Positions 9,275-17,487 of a stretch of DNA of 64,000 nt are shown one piece after another. A model generated the notes under the pieces. That model was not told the DNA's origin, did not search any database, and saw only the letters and a program-made list of their open reading frames with translations. How positions within the stretch are numbered: the first letter of the stretch is position 1; every line of letters begins with the position of its first letter. The translations under genes were made by a program, and so were the position numbers. The DNA comes from Paraburkholderia sp. BCC1886 (GTDB lineage: Bacteria; Pseudomonadota; Gammaproteobacteria; Burkholderiales; Burkholderiaceae): assembly GCF_900996245.1 (NCBI RefSeq), contig NZ_CAAJGK010000052.1, forward strand, positions 496,001-560,000, given 5' to 3'.

Positions 9275-9410
9275 GTCATTGGGGAGTAGCCTTCCTTCAG
9301 CCTTTGAAGGAGAGCGCGTCAACATACTTGGTCTGCGGACCATGGCGCGCTCGACCGGGTCGGTTTGGCGAGACCATTGACGTACTGCTTCGTTCTGGTC
9401 GGACGGGTGG
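9275..9410 (+). ncRNA. yybP-ykoY family (manganese-sensing) riboswitch
   Basis: The leader starts with the signature GGGGAGTAGCC (9282-9292) and continues with a CGTCAACATACT block and a second conserved GCGAGACCATTGACG block near 9369-9383, separated by GC-rich stems. These two loop elements dock to form the Mn2+ site in the yybP-ykoY class. It precedes a cation antiporter, a typical target of this RNA. The exact 3' boundary is uncertain. Confidence 0.82.
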
Positions 9411-9443
9411 CGGTGCGTCATGGTTCGTCATTTACGTCCGACC
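9397..9443 (+). promoter_or_regulatory. Hairpin downstream of the Mn2+ riboswitch, possible expression platform
   Basis: GGTCGGACG (9397-9405) is exactly complementary to CGTCCGACC (9435-9443). No U-tract follows, so Rho-dependent or long-range translational control is more likely than intrinsic termination. The role is inferred from position. Confidence 0.45.
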
Positions 9444-9542
9444 GCGGAGTTGCCCTGTGCGATCTTGTCTGTCCTCGTCTGTTCGTTCGTTTGATCTCAA
9501 CTGTCCGTCATCGCGCAATGTCCCTTCTGCAGCGAGCGTCGC

Positions 9543-10553
9543 ATGACCGGTCTTCTGTTCGAACTCGCCATCATGCTGGTCGTCATTCTCGTGGCGGCCG
9601 AGCTTTTCACCAATGCACTCGAGCATCTCGGCGAACGTCTGAAAATCTCGGAAGGCGTGACCGGATCGCTGTTCGCCGCGGTCGGCACGGCTTTGCCGGA
9701 GACGCTCGTGCCGTTGCTGGCGATAGCCGGCGGCACGACCGATAACGCGGTCAACCAGGAGATCGGTGTCGGCGCCATTCTCGGTGCGCCGCTGATGCTC
9801 TCCACGCTGTCCACCTTCCTGATGACCCTCGCGATCCTCGGCTCACGCGGCGCGTCCGGCTGGGTCGCGCCGGAACGCACGGGCTTCACGCGGGACCTCA
9901 ACTATTTCCTGTGCGCGTTCGTGCTCGCCGCGGTCGCGATGTACGTGCCGCACGAACAGAAGATCGTGCGGGCACTGTTCAGCGCGGCGCTCGTCGGCGT
10001 GTATGTGATCTACGTGGTGATGACTTTCCGCGCGTCGAGTCAGCTGGTCGATGCCGGTCATGGCACGGAGGCGCCCGGTGCCATGTTGCTGTCGCGACTC
10101 GGCATCCCGACCAACCTCGTGACGATCGGCGTGCAACTGCTGCTTGCGGTCGCGTTGCTCGTGTGGGGCGCGGAGGGTTTCATCCACGGTGTGAAGGGCG
10201 TGTCCGCGGCGGTCGGCGTGTCGCCGTTGCTGCTGTCGTTGCTGATCATCCCGATTGCGACCGAACTGCCGGAGAAGGTCAACAGCATTCTATGGATCCG
10301 GCGTGGCAAGGACACGCTTGCGTTCGGCAACATTACCGGTGCGATGGTGTTTCAGGGCACCTTGCTGCCGGCCATCGGCATTCTGCTGACACCGTGGACG
10401 CCGCGTATCGAAGTGGTCACGGGCATCGTCATCACGCTTGCCGCCGCTGCGTGGCTTCGAATCAACGTGCGTGAGCGAGGTGTACCGGTGTGGTCGCTGC
10501 TGGTGTGCGGTGTCCTGTACGCCACGTATCTTGCGGTAACGCTGAGTCGCTGA
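9543..10553 (+). CDS. Ca2+/cation antiporter (CaCA, sodium/calcium exchanger family)
   Basis: A 336-residue inner-membrane protein with about ten hydrophobic helices in two inverted halves. Each half carries the family alpha-repeat: GSLFAAVGTALPETLVPLLA (acidic residue Glu53) and LLIIPIATELPEKVNSILWI (Glu244), with a matching GNITGAMVFQGTLLPAIG segment in the second half and GVGAILGAPLMLSTLS in the first. It would exchange a divalent cation for protons or Na+. Because a yybP-ykoY riboswitch leads the gene, Mn2+ export is the best guess; Ca2+ is the family default. ATG at 9543 has only a weak GAGCG upstream. Confidence 0.88.
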   Translation: MTGLLFELAIMLVVILVAAELFTNALEHLGERLKISEGVTGSLFAAVGTALPETLVPLLAIAGGTTDNAVNQEIGVGAILGAPLMLSTLSTFLMTLAILGSRGASGWVAPERTGFTRDLNYFLCAFVLAAVAMYVPHEQKIVRALFSAALVGVYVIYVVMTFRASSQLVDAGHGTEAPGAMLLSRLGIPTNLVTIGVQLLLAVALLVWGAEGFIHGVKGVSAAVGVSPLLLSLLIIPIATELPEKVNSILWIRRGKDTLAFGNITGAMVFQGTLLPAIGILLTPWTPRIEVVTGIVITLAAAAWLRINVRERGVPVWSLLVCGVLYATYLAVTLSR

Positions 10554-10609
10554 GCTGTTCGGTCGACGCCCTGAGCACCGGCCAGGGCGCACGAATTCCG
10601 CGTGAAAGT

Positions 10610-10641
10610 CGGCTGAATAGGGTATTAGCTTTATTCAGCCG
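10610..10641 (+). terminator. Terminator-like hairpin after the antiporter gene
   Basis: CGGCTGAATA (10610-10619) and TATTCAGCCG (10632-10641) form a perfect 10-bp stem with a 12-nt loop. A second smaller stem GCCCTG/CAGGGC lies at 10568-10588. Neither has a T run. The rest of 10554-10826 is AT-rich leader for the next gene with no recognisable -35/-10 pair. Confidence 0.4.
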
Positions 10642-10826
10642 AACTATCGATCGTGTTACAAATTTCTGTCTGTTATTTCTGTAAACGGCTGCTAGTATTT
10701 CCAGACGTTGCGCCCGCCCTTCGTTAATCCAAAACGAATCACTCGTCATAAAAACGGTTTTAGCCTTGTTTGCTCGATGCAAAGAGATTGCGTTCGCCTA
10801 TAAGAAATGCCATCTACGAGGTGCTT

Positions 10827-11630
10827 ATGGATTATCGAGGCGTAGTGGGGCCCATGGCTTTATCCGCTGCGGCGGTCATGTCGATTGTGCCTTCTCCAGC
10901 TAGCGCGCAGGCATCCGCCGACGAAGCCAACAAGACCAATAACCCGCTCAATCCCGCGGCTTCGTTCAATATCCAGAACTACTACACACCCAGCGTCTTC
11001 GGCGCGAGTGCTCATACGAACGACTTCCTGCTGCGTCCCACTCTTCCGGTCGGCCCCAATGCGCTGATCGGCGTGCCGGAGATTTTCCGCGTGACGGTGC
11101 CGATCAGCACGCGACCATCGCCAGGCGGCGGCTACGACACGGGTCTCGGCGACCTGAATCTGTTCGACATCCTCCTGCTATCGCAAGGCAGCATGCAGAT
11201 AGGCGTGGGACCGCTAGTCACGCTGCCCACCGCTACCGACCCGAGCCTCGGCACCGGCAAGTGGCAGGCCGGCCTCGCGGCGGTGGCGGTCAGCGCGACG
11301 CGGGCGCGACTCATCGGTGCACTCGTGCAGTGGCAGCACTCGTTCGCCGGGCAAACCAGTCGTCCCACCACACAGTCGCTGACGGCACAACCGTTCGGCA
11401 TCTTCAATCTGCCCGGAGGCTGGTATATCCGCTCGACCGGCACATGGACCTTCGATCTGCAGCACGGCAGCTACTACCTTCCAGTCGGCCTCGGTGCTGG
11501 AAAAGCGTGGAAAGGCGGATCGACCATTTACAACGCGTTTATCGAACCGCAGTACTCCGTTGCGCACTCGGGCGCGGGCGTGCCGAAGTTCACGATTTTC
11601 GCGGGCCTGAACATGACCTTCGGCAAATAG
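10827..11630 (+). CDS. Exported protein, probable outer-membrane barrel
   Basis: A 267-residue protein starting at ATG 10827 behind GAGGTG. The signal peptide ends about ASA-QAS (residue 27). The rest alternates short beta strands and glycine-rich turns (GYDTGLGDLNLFDILLL, GVGPLVTLPTATDPSLGTGKWQAG, GWYIRSTGTWTFDL, YLPVGLGAGKAWKGG, FNAFIEPQYSV-like end, final FTIFAGLNMTFGK). LGDLN followed by GVGPLVTLPT resembles outer-membrane proteins of the phenol-degradation MetA/transporter-like group. Substrate unknown. It precedes a second barrel of similar style, 172 nt downstream. Confidence 0.75.
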   Translation: MDYRGVVGPMALSAAAVMSIVPSPASAQASADEANKTNNPLNPAASFNIQNYYTPSVFGASAHTNDFLLRPTLPVGPNALIGVPEIFRVTVPISTRPSPGGGYDTGLGDLNLFDILLLSQGSMQIGVGPLVTLPTATDPSLGTGKWQAGLAAVAVSATRARLIGALVQWQHSFAGQTSRPTTQSLTAQPFGIFNLPGGWYIRSTGTWTFDLQHGSYYLPVGLGAGKAWKGGSTIYNAFIEPQYSVAHSGAGVPKFTIFAGLNMTFGK

Positions 11631-11802
11631 GACCCGGCGCGATGGCTGGCCCGCGACACGTTGTCTTTTTCTGACAATGGCTTGCTTCTGATCAAAGAAC
11701 TGTCAGTCGCTCACGCTATATAAATCGCGCACTCACCGTGCATCGCGGTGAAGCTACGCGACTAAACAGGACGCCAATAAGTCACCCTAACTATTTACGA
11801 GG

Positions 11803-12792
11803 ATGATGATGAGTCACCCCAATCGCTTCTTCGTCGGCAGGCTGTTTGCCGGTGCGCGCGTCGCTACGTGTGTTTCCACGCTGGTCGCGACGCTTGGCGT
11901 TGCCCTCCCGCTCGCGGCGTCCGCGACCGAAGGCGGCATCGGCCGGCCGATTACCGGCATGCAGGTCACACCCTACGGCGGCGTGGTGCCGCCCACCAGC
12001 GACTGGATCATTTCGGTCGCCACGATCTATTACGAGGGTTCGCTCGGCGCGAGCAAATCGATTCCGATTGCCGGGCAGGTGACGGCGGGCGTCGACGTGA
12101 CCGCTGTCTATTCCATCGTCAACGCGGTGAAGACGTGGGGCATCACGCTAGGCGGCTGGAACTTCGCGTCGTCGTTCGGCGTGCCGTTGCAGTACACCGA
12201 TATCTCGTCGTTTCATGGCCGCTTGCCGAACGACAACGCGACGCAGTTCGCCGACCTGTTCTTCACACCGGTGATAGCCGGTTATCACCTGACCAAAACC
12301 GATCACGTTGCATTCAGCGTGCAGATCTATGCGCCGACCGGCGCCTACAGCACGGCGCGGCTTGCGAACGCCGGCCAGAACACGTGGACTTTCACGCCGA
12401 CGGTGTCGTACACGAAGCTGTTGCCGAAGCAGGACGTCGAGCTATCGCTGAACTATGGCGTCGAGTTCTACACGCCGAACAACGACACGCACTATCACAA
12501 CGCGCCGCTCAGCGTGCTCGATCTGCTGGCGCTCAAGCGCTTTGGCAACGGCTGGGGTGTCGGCGTGGTCGGCGGCTATATTCAGCAACTCGGCCACGAT
12601 AGCGGCGGCCTGGCGGAGATCACCGGTGGCAACCAGGGACATTCGGTGGGCGCCGGGCCGATGATCACCTGGTCGGGCAAGGTGCAAAAGACGCCGGTGT
12701 CGGCGTCGCTGCGCTGGGTCAACGAATTCAACGTGAGCAACCGGCCGAAGGGCAATGCGGTGCTGCTGTCGGTCAGTGCGACTTTCCAGTGA
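11803..12792 (+). CDS. Phenol_MetA_deg-type outer-membrane protein (SphA-like transporter)
   Basis: A 329-residue exported protein (signal peptide to about ASA-TEG). Family-like blocks are GGIGRPITGMQVTPYGGVVPP near the mature N-terminus, LFFTPVIAGYHLTKTDHVAFSVQIYAPTGAY, WTFTPTVSYTKLLPKQDVELSLNYGVEFY, GNGWGVGVVGGYIQQL and a C-terminal strand ending LLSVSATFQ. The three consecutive ATG codons (11803, 11806, 11809) follow ACGAGG; with normal spacing the third is the likeliest start. Members are thought to take up hydrophobic or aromatic compounds, but substrate evidence is absent here. Confidence 0.8.
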   Translation: MMMSHPNRFFVGRLFAGARVATCVSTLVATLGVALPLAASATEGGIGRPITGMQVTPYGGVVPPTSDWIISVATIYYEGSLGASKSIPIAGQVTAGVDVTAVYSIVNAVKTWGITLGGWNFASSFGVPLQYTDISSFHGRLPNDNATQFADLFFTPVIAGYHLTKTDHVAFSVQIYAPTGAYSTARLANAGQNTWTFTPTVSYTKLLPKQDVELSLNYGVEFYTPNNDTHYHNAPLSVLDLLALKRFGNGWGVGVVGGYIQQLGHDSGGLAEITGGNQGHSVGAGPMITWSGKVQKTPVSASLRWVNEFNVSNRPKGNAVLLSVSATFQ

Positions 12793-12798
12793 CCGCAT

Positions 12799-13218
12799 TC
12801 AGCCGGCGAGAGTAGACAGGCGCTCCACCAGCTTGTCGATGAGAGAGCCCGCCAGTTCGCGTTGACGCGCGGCTTCCACCATCAATTGCGCGGCTTCGGT
12901 TTCGCCGGCCTGGCACAGCGCATCGATATAGCTGAGCCAGTACTGCGCGTCGTTCGGCCGCGCGCCCACGGCAATCTCGAAGTGAGAAATCGCGGCTTCG
13001 GGTCGACGACGCAGAATCGACAGCGCGCCCAGGTTGTAATGCGCGTCGACATGCTGCGGACTCGCGTCGAGGATGATGCGATAGAGCTTCTCCGCCTCAT
13101 CCAGAAAACCGTTCTGATGCTCGGCAATCGCGCTTGCGAGGACGGTCTGAATATCCTGCTCGAATTGTTCCTCTGGCGTGAGGACGGGGTGGTCAAGCGG
13201 CGCCGGCGCAGAAGTCAT
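12799..13218 (-). CDS. TPR-repeat protein next to the fliC-fliD-fliT genes
   Basis: A 139-residue soluble protein made of about two to three tetratricopeptide units: ASAIAEHQNGFLDEAEKLYRIILDASPQHVDAHYNLGALSILRR and PEAAISHFEIAVGARPNDAQYWLSYIDALCQAGE. TPRs bind peptides or pack against a catalytic domain. Similar TPRs front O-GlcNAc-transferase-like enzymes near flagellin genes in related bacteria, but no glycosyltransferase domain is present here. It lies after the fliT terminator on the same strand with no promoter recognised, so its link to motility is positional only. Confidence 0.75.
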   Translation of the reverse strand: MTSAPAPLDHPVLTPEEQFEQDIQTVLASAIAEHQNGFLDEAEKLYRIILDASPQHVDAHYNLGALSILRRRPEAAISHFEIAVGARPNDAQYWLSYIDALCQAGETEAAQLMVEAARQRELAGSLIDKLVERLSTLAG

Positions 13219-13360
13219 GTTGGTTCGAAGGCAGGGTGGACGATGGAAAAATTATGGCGCTTTCGTGTCCGATGTGAAGCGGCAAGCTGGGCGGGAATAT
13301 CGTTGCTGTTCTCAGGATGAGCGGCAGGCTGCGGCATGGGATGGCAAGGCACGTTCATCG

Positions 13361-13388
13361 AAAGAAAAATGCCCGCAACGAGGCGGGC
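13361..13388 (-). terminator. Intrinsic terminator of the fliD-fliT unit
   Basis: On the minus strand GCCCGC/GCGGGC with a 6-nt loop is followed by ATTTTTCTTT. It lies about 70 nt after fliT. Confidence 0.85.
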
Positions 13389-13456
13389 ACGAGTCGAGCG
13401 AATGCGCCGTTTATCCGGCGCGTTTTAGTTATGGTTGTTCGATGGGTTCGAGTTTT

Positions 13457-13756
13457 TCAGAACCGCGCGACGCGGTGGTATTCACTGGTCACCGACGCGC
13501 GATGCATCGCCTTGAAGTAGCCGGCTTCCAGTTCCGATTTGCCTTCGGCCGCGAGTGCGAGCACGGCCGCGTCGATCTGGCGGACGCGTTGCACGACGGC
13601 GCGCGTCGCTTCGTCCGCGTCGGCGCTGAGCGACATCAGCAGCGGCGAGCGCTGTTGCGTCAGACGGGCGGCTTCGGTCCAGTCGGACTGGCGGGCTGCG
13701 TGTTCGATCGCCTCTGAAAGCGCGAGCAGCGTGTCGGCGATGGCGTTCGATGTCAT
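13457..13756 (-). CDS. fliT: Flagellar export chaperone FliT
   Basis: A 99-residue helical protein with an N-terminal amphipathic helix (LLALSEAIEHAARQSDWTEA) and the typical W(T/D)xAxxLxxQRxxLL pattern. FliT holds the filament-cap protein FliD before export and in enteric bacteria also inhibits FlhDC. The gene is 27 nt downstream of fliD with GAGGAAAG ahead of the ATG at 13756. The family is weakly conserved, so the call relies on both motif and position. Confidence 0.85.
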   Translation of the reverse strand: MTSNAIADTLLALSEAIEHAARQSDWTEAARLTQQRSPLLMSLSADADEATRAVVQRVRQIDAAVLALAAEGKSELEAGYFKAMHRASVTSEYHRVARF

Positions 13757-13783
13757 GTCGGCTTTCCTCTTTATCGTCTTCGA

Positions 13784-15607
13784 TCAGCTCTTGCCGTCGG
13801 CCAGCGCGCCTGCGCTGTTGGTGCCGCCGAACAACTGCGTGAGGTACTGCGAGTTGTTGTTCATCGTCGCCATCAGCGTGTTGAGCGCGGTGAACTGTGC
13901 GTTGTACTTGTCCGTCAGCTGGGTCGTGTAATCGGCAAGGGTGGTTTGCTGCGCGGCGATGCTGGTGAGATCGGCGTTGATCGTCGTGGTTTCGGTATCC
14001 ATGATGCCGCCCGTCGCCGTGAAACCCGTGATGGCGTTATTCATCAGCTCACCGATGCCGTTGGTCGAGTTGAACACGGAGGCCACGGTAGCGGGCGAGT
14101 TGGCGAGCGCCGAGTTCAACGTGTCGGAGTCGGCGGTCAACGTACCGTCGTCGTTCAGCGTGATGCCGATCGACGCCAGCGTGTTGGTCGTGTTGCCGCT
14201 CTTCACCCCGCCGGCCACGATGCTCGCCAGCGAATTCTGAATGGTGTTGAGCATCGAGTCGCCGAGCAGCGGGCCGCCTTGCGAGCCCGCCGACTGCGTA
14301 CTGTCGAACGACGTGAGCGTGCCCATCGTCGTGACCAGCGTGTTGTACAGGCTGACGAAATTGTTGATCGCCGTGGCTTGCGAGGTCGTGTCCGAGGCAA
14401 TCGTCAACGTCTGCGAGTTGCCGGTGGTCGTGCCGCTCGACGACGTGGTGCCGAGCGCGGCGGCGGTCAGATTCAACGTCACGCCGGCAATCGCCGTCGT
14501 CGACGAGTTGGTCGAGCTGCTGACCTGCGTGCCGTCCACGGTGAAGAGCGCGTCCTGCGCGGCTTGCGTCTGGGTCCAGGAGCTGCCGCCGGTCGAGGTC
14601 ACGGTCGACGAGCCGGTCATGCTGCCGAGGCTCGTCAGACCTTGGTCACCCGTGACGCCGCTGGTGGCCACGGTGATCGCGCCCGAGCTGCCGGTGGACG
14701 ATTTCAGCACGAGCTGGTCGCCACTGGAAGTGGACACGACCGACGCCGTGACGCCCGGATTGTTGCTCGCGGCATTGATGGCCGCGGCGATACCGCTCAC
14801 GGTGTTGTTGCTGCTGTCGATGGTGAGGTTCATCGACGCGCCGCCGGCGGTCACGGTCATCGTGCCGGTGCCGAGCGCCTGCGTCGACGTGAAGCTGTTG
14901 GACGTCAGCACGGGTGAGGTCGTCACGCCGAGGGCGGACAGTCCAGAGTCGCTCGACGACACGCTGATGGTGTTGGCCGCGCCGGTCGACGCCGAGCGCA
15001 GCACCAGATGCGCGCCGTCCGTGCCGGTCACGACGGTTGCCGTGACACCGGGGTTGCCGCTCGCGGAGTTGATCGCCGAGGCGATGCCGGCAAGCGTGTT
15101 GTTCGTCGAGTTGATGGCGACGGCGACCGACTTGCCGCCGAGCGAGACGTTCAGCGTGCCGGTGCCGACAGCCGTCGAGGCGCCGAAGGCGGCCGACGAA
15201 AGCGTCTGCGCCGCCGCGGTCTGCTGCACGGCGATCGTATAGGTGCCGGCCACTGCGCCGACGCCGGCGGTTGCGGTCAGACCCGAGCCGCTCGCGGTCG
15301 CGGTGAAGGTGGACAGCGTCGAGCCGTCCGACAGACCGCTCACGCTGGTTTGCAGCGCTTCGAGCGCGGCCTTCAGCGTGCCGATCGCGGAAATCTTGGT
15401 GTTGTCCGCAGTGGTTTGCGCGGTGAGCGCGGCCGTCTGCCCCGCCGTCTTCGAGTTGACCAGCGCCGTGACCAGCGATGAGACATCCAGCGATGAGTTG
15501 CCGGTCGATCCGCTGATGATCGACTGTGCGGCTTCTGCGAGCGCGGCACTGGTGCTCGCGGTCGTGGAGGTGGCTGCAGTGGATGATGCCGTCGAGACGG
15601 TTGACAT
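13784..15607 (-). CDS. fliD: Flagellar filament cap protein FliD (hook-associated protein 2)
   Basis: A 607-residue Ser/Thr/Ala-rich secreted protein. The N-terminal FliD_N domain includes GNSSLDVSSLVTALVNSKTA (about 33-52). FliD_C shows TTSQATAINNFVSLYNTLVT, LLGDSMLNTIQNSLASIV, ASIGITLNDDGTLTADSDTL and a terminal coiled coil ending TALNTLMATMNNNSQYLTQL. A repeated GTGTxxVxxGGxSMxLxIxSxNNTxxGIAxAIN unit occurs twice (around 140-240 and 245-345), matching flagellin-IN-like motifs. FliD caps the filament and orders flagellin folding. It shares the fliT terminator. Its 5' leader holds four 8-bp repeats (15623-15654); no sigma-28 site was found. Confidence 0.96.
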   Translation of the reverse strand: MSTVSTASSTAATSTTASTSAALAEAAQSIISGSTGNSSLDVSSLVTALVNSKTAGQTAALTAQTTADNTKISAIGTLKAALEALQTSVSGLSDGSTLSTFTATASGSGLTATAGVGAVAGTYTIAVQQTAAAQTLSSAAFGASTAVGTGTLNVSLGGKSVAVAINSTNNTLAGIASAINSASGNPGVTATVVTGTDGAHLVLRSASTGAANTISVSSSDSGLSALGVTTSPVLTSNSFTSTQALGTGTMTVTAGGASMNLTIDSSNNTVSGIAAAINAASNNPGVTASVVSTSSGDQLVLKSSTGSSGAITVATSGVTGDQGLTSLGSMTGSSTVTSTGGSSWTQTQAAQDALFTVDGTQVSSSTNSSTTAIAGVTLNLTAAALGTTSSSGTTTGNSQTLTIASDTTSQATAINNFVSLYNTLVTTMGTLTSFDSTQSAGSQGGPLLGDSMLNTIQNSLASIVAGGVKSGNTTNTLASIGITLNDDGTLTADSDTLNSALANSPATVASVFNSTNGIGELMNNAITGFTATGGIMDTETTTINADLTSIAAQQTTLADYTTQLTDKYNAQFTALNTLMATMNNNSQYLTQLFGGTNSAGALADGKS

Positions 15608-15622
15608 GGAGCGGCTCCGTGC

Positions 15623-15654
15623 GTCGGTGAGTCGATGAGTCGATGAGTCGGTGA
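15623..15654. repeat. Four tandem 8-bp repeats in the fliD leader
   Basis: GTCGGTGA, GTCGATGA, GTCGATGA and GTCGGTGA follow each other without gaps, 16 nt upstream of the fliD start. The copies differ only at one position, in an ABBA order. The array is non-coding. Confidence 0.9.
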
Positions 15655-15694
15655 AACCCGAGGCGTGACCTCGAGGGTGTTCAGAATGCAGTAC

Positions 15695-15776
15695 GGGAGG
15701 CTCAGCCTCCCTGTGAATCTCGAGCTTGTTGCCTACGCGGCAGGCTGGCTTGTTCGTCTGCCGGCGCGCCGCGTAG
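15695..15776 (-). terminator. Hairpins between fliC and fliD, probable transcription end of fliC
   Basis: On the minus strand, after the fliC stop, CTACGCGGC (15776-15768) pairs perfectly with GCCGCGTAG (15741-15733), and further on GGGAGGC/GCCTCCC (15711-15695) forms a tight 3-nt-loop stem. Neither has a U-tract. They may stabilise the abundant flagellin mRNA or terminate it with help from Rho. Confidence 0.45.
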
Positions 15777-15793
15777 TGTTACTGCACCGAAGC

Positions 15794-17218
15794 TTATTGC
15801 AGGAGCTTCAGAACTTGTTGCGGCAGCGAGTTTGCCTGAGCCAGCACCGAGATACCAGCTTGTTGCAGCACTTGCGCCTTGCTCAGGTTAGCCGTTTCCT
15901 GTGCGAAGTCGGCGTCCTGGATTTGCGATTGAGCTTGCGACAGATCGGTCGACTGGGCTTGCTGCGTCGTCGAAATCGCGGTGAAGCGGTTTTGCGCGGC
16001 GCCGAGGCTTGCCTGGATGTTGTTGACGGTCGTCAGTGCGTCGTCGATCGATTCGATGGCCGACGTGGCGCCTGCCAGCGTGCTGACATCGGTCTGGTCG
16101 ACGGTTTGCGTCGTCGCGGTCGATGCAGCCGTCCACGACGTTTGCGTGACCGCGCCGAGCGTCATCGTGCCGGCCGTGGTGCCGGACGGTGCCGTGTAGC
16201 CGAGGCCCGTCGTGACCGCTTTGCTGGAAGCCGACAACTGGTTGCCGCTCTGATCCCAGAAGGTGTAGCCCTTGTTGCCGTCCGACTTCACGGTGATCGA
16301 CGTGATGGCGGTCGACGAACCGGTGGTCGTTGCATCGATACCCGTCGTCGGGTCGATGTTCAGGCCGGTGATCGTGCCGAGCGTCGTGTTGGCCGTGTAT
16401 GCGGTGGCTGCGTTGTCGGTGTCGATCGCGGCCATTTCGGTCGTGGCATCGAGTGCGCCGGCCGTGTTGATCGACAGCGAGCCGTCGGTCGTGCTCTTGG
16501 TCAACAGCGGCGTCGTCGTCGACGTCGGGTCGAACGACAGTGCGTTGCCGTTCTGATCGGTGAACGTAAAGCCGCCTGCGCCATCCGACACGGCGTTCAG
16601 TTGCGTGACTTCGTTACCCGTCGACGTGCCCGCATTCCAGGCTGCGCCGGTCGAGTCGAGCGAAACGGACAACGATGCGACCGTTGCGCCGGCTTGCACT
16701 GCGCCGCCGCCGAGGGAAGCTGCCGACACGCTTTGCGCCAGGTTCAGGCTGATGTTCTGGCCGACGTTCGCGCCGACCTGGAACGACACCGTACCTGCCG
16801 AGCCGTCCAGAATGTTCTTGCCGTTGTATTGCGTTTGCGAAGCGATACGGTTCACTTCGGAGATTTGCTGCGTCACTTCCTGTTGCAGTGCTGCGCGGTT
16901 GTCGTCCGTCAGGCCGCCGCTCGAAGCTTGCACCGCCAGTTGGCGAATCCGTTGCAGGCTCGACGTGATCTGGCTCAGGCCGCTGGTCGCCGTCTGGATC
17001 ATCGAGACGCCGTCGTTCGCGTTCGAGACACCTTGATTCAGGCCGTTGATCTGGGTTTGCATGCCGGTCGCGATGGCGAGGCCAGCTGCATCGTCGGCCG
17101 CGCTGTTGATGCGCTTGCCCGACGACAGGCGGGTGATGGCTTGCGAGAGGGCGCTTTGCGAGCCACTGAGGTTTTGCTGTGCAACCAGCGAGTTGATATT
17201 GCTATTGATTCCGAGCAT
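15794..17218 (-). CDS. fliC: Flagellin FliC
   Basis: A 474-residue flagellin starting MLGINSNINSLVAQQNLSGS at ATG 17218. The D0/D1 N-terminus (SSGKRINSAADDAAGLAIAT, LNQGVSNANDGVSMIQTATS, IRQLAVQASSG, YNGKNILDG) and the C-terminus (LGAAQNRFTAISTTQQAQ, DADFAQETANLSKAQVLQQA, ending LPQQVLKLLQ) are canonical; the middle (about 180-390) is the variable, surface-exposed D2/D3 region rich in Thr, Ser and Ala. The upstream open frame to 17365 is discarded because it overlaps the promoter. Transcription is from a sigma-28 promoter at 17308-17334; GGAG precedes the ATG. Confidence 0.98.
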   Translation of the reverse strand: MLGINSNINSLVAQQNLSGSQSALSQAITRLSSGKRINSAADDAAGLAIATGMQTQINGLNQGVSNANDGVSMIQTATSGLSQITSSLQRIRQLAVQASSGGLTDDNRAALQQEVTQQISEVNRIASQTQYNGKNILDGSAGTVSFQVGANVGQNISLNLAQSVSAASLGGGAVQAGATVASLSVSLDSTGAAWNAGTSTGNEVTQLNAVSDGAGGFTFTDQNGNALSFDPTSTTTPLLTKSTTDGSLSINTAGALDATTEMAAIDTDNAATAYTANTTLGTITGLNIDPTTGIDATTTGSSTAITSITVKSDGNKGYTFWDQSGNQLSASSKAVTTGLGYTAPSGTTAGTMTLGAVTQTSWTAASTATTQTVDQTDVSTLAGATSAIESIDDALTTVNNIQASLGAAQNRFTAISTTQQAQSTDLSQAQSQIQDADFAQETANLSKAQVLQQAGISVLAQANSLPQQVLKLLQ

Positions 17219-17307
17219 GGAAAATCTCCTAAAGAAGCCCTTGAGCCCAATACGCCACGTTGGCATCGGCGGAAGCACTCGTTCATTGCTGGCCGCCTCA
17301 GTGAAGG

Positions 17308-17334
17308 TTGACGGCCCCTCTAAAAAAAACTTGA
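17308..17334 (-). promoter_or_regulatory. Sigma-28 (FliA) promoter of fliC
   Basis: On the minus strand TCAAGTTT (17334-17327), 11 nt, then GCCGTCAA (17315-17308), against the consensus TAAAGTTT-N11-GCCGATAA. The spacer lies within a 7-bp inverted repeat, GCCCCTC/GAGGGGC (17314-17339). Confidence 0.85.
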
Positions 17335-17487
17335 GGGGCTTTGTTTGAGTGCGACCGAATGGCATTACCGGAGATTTATGCTGCCGCAGGCCTGAAAGCC
17401 GCTTGTAGTCTGGGATGGCGTATGCGCTGCAGCTAATGGAAAGTCGGCGTATTCTGTTTTTCCCCTGTGTTAAACCGTGGAGAAATT

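Noticed and set aside
12799-13218. TPR protein as a flagellin O-GlcNAc transferase
   Set aside because: Only TPR units are present in 139 residues; no glycosyltransferase domain.
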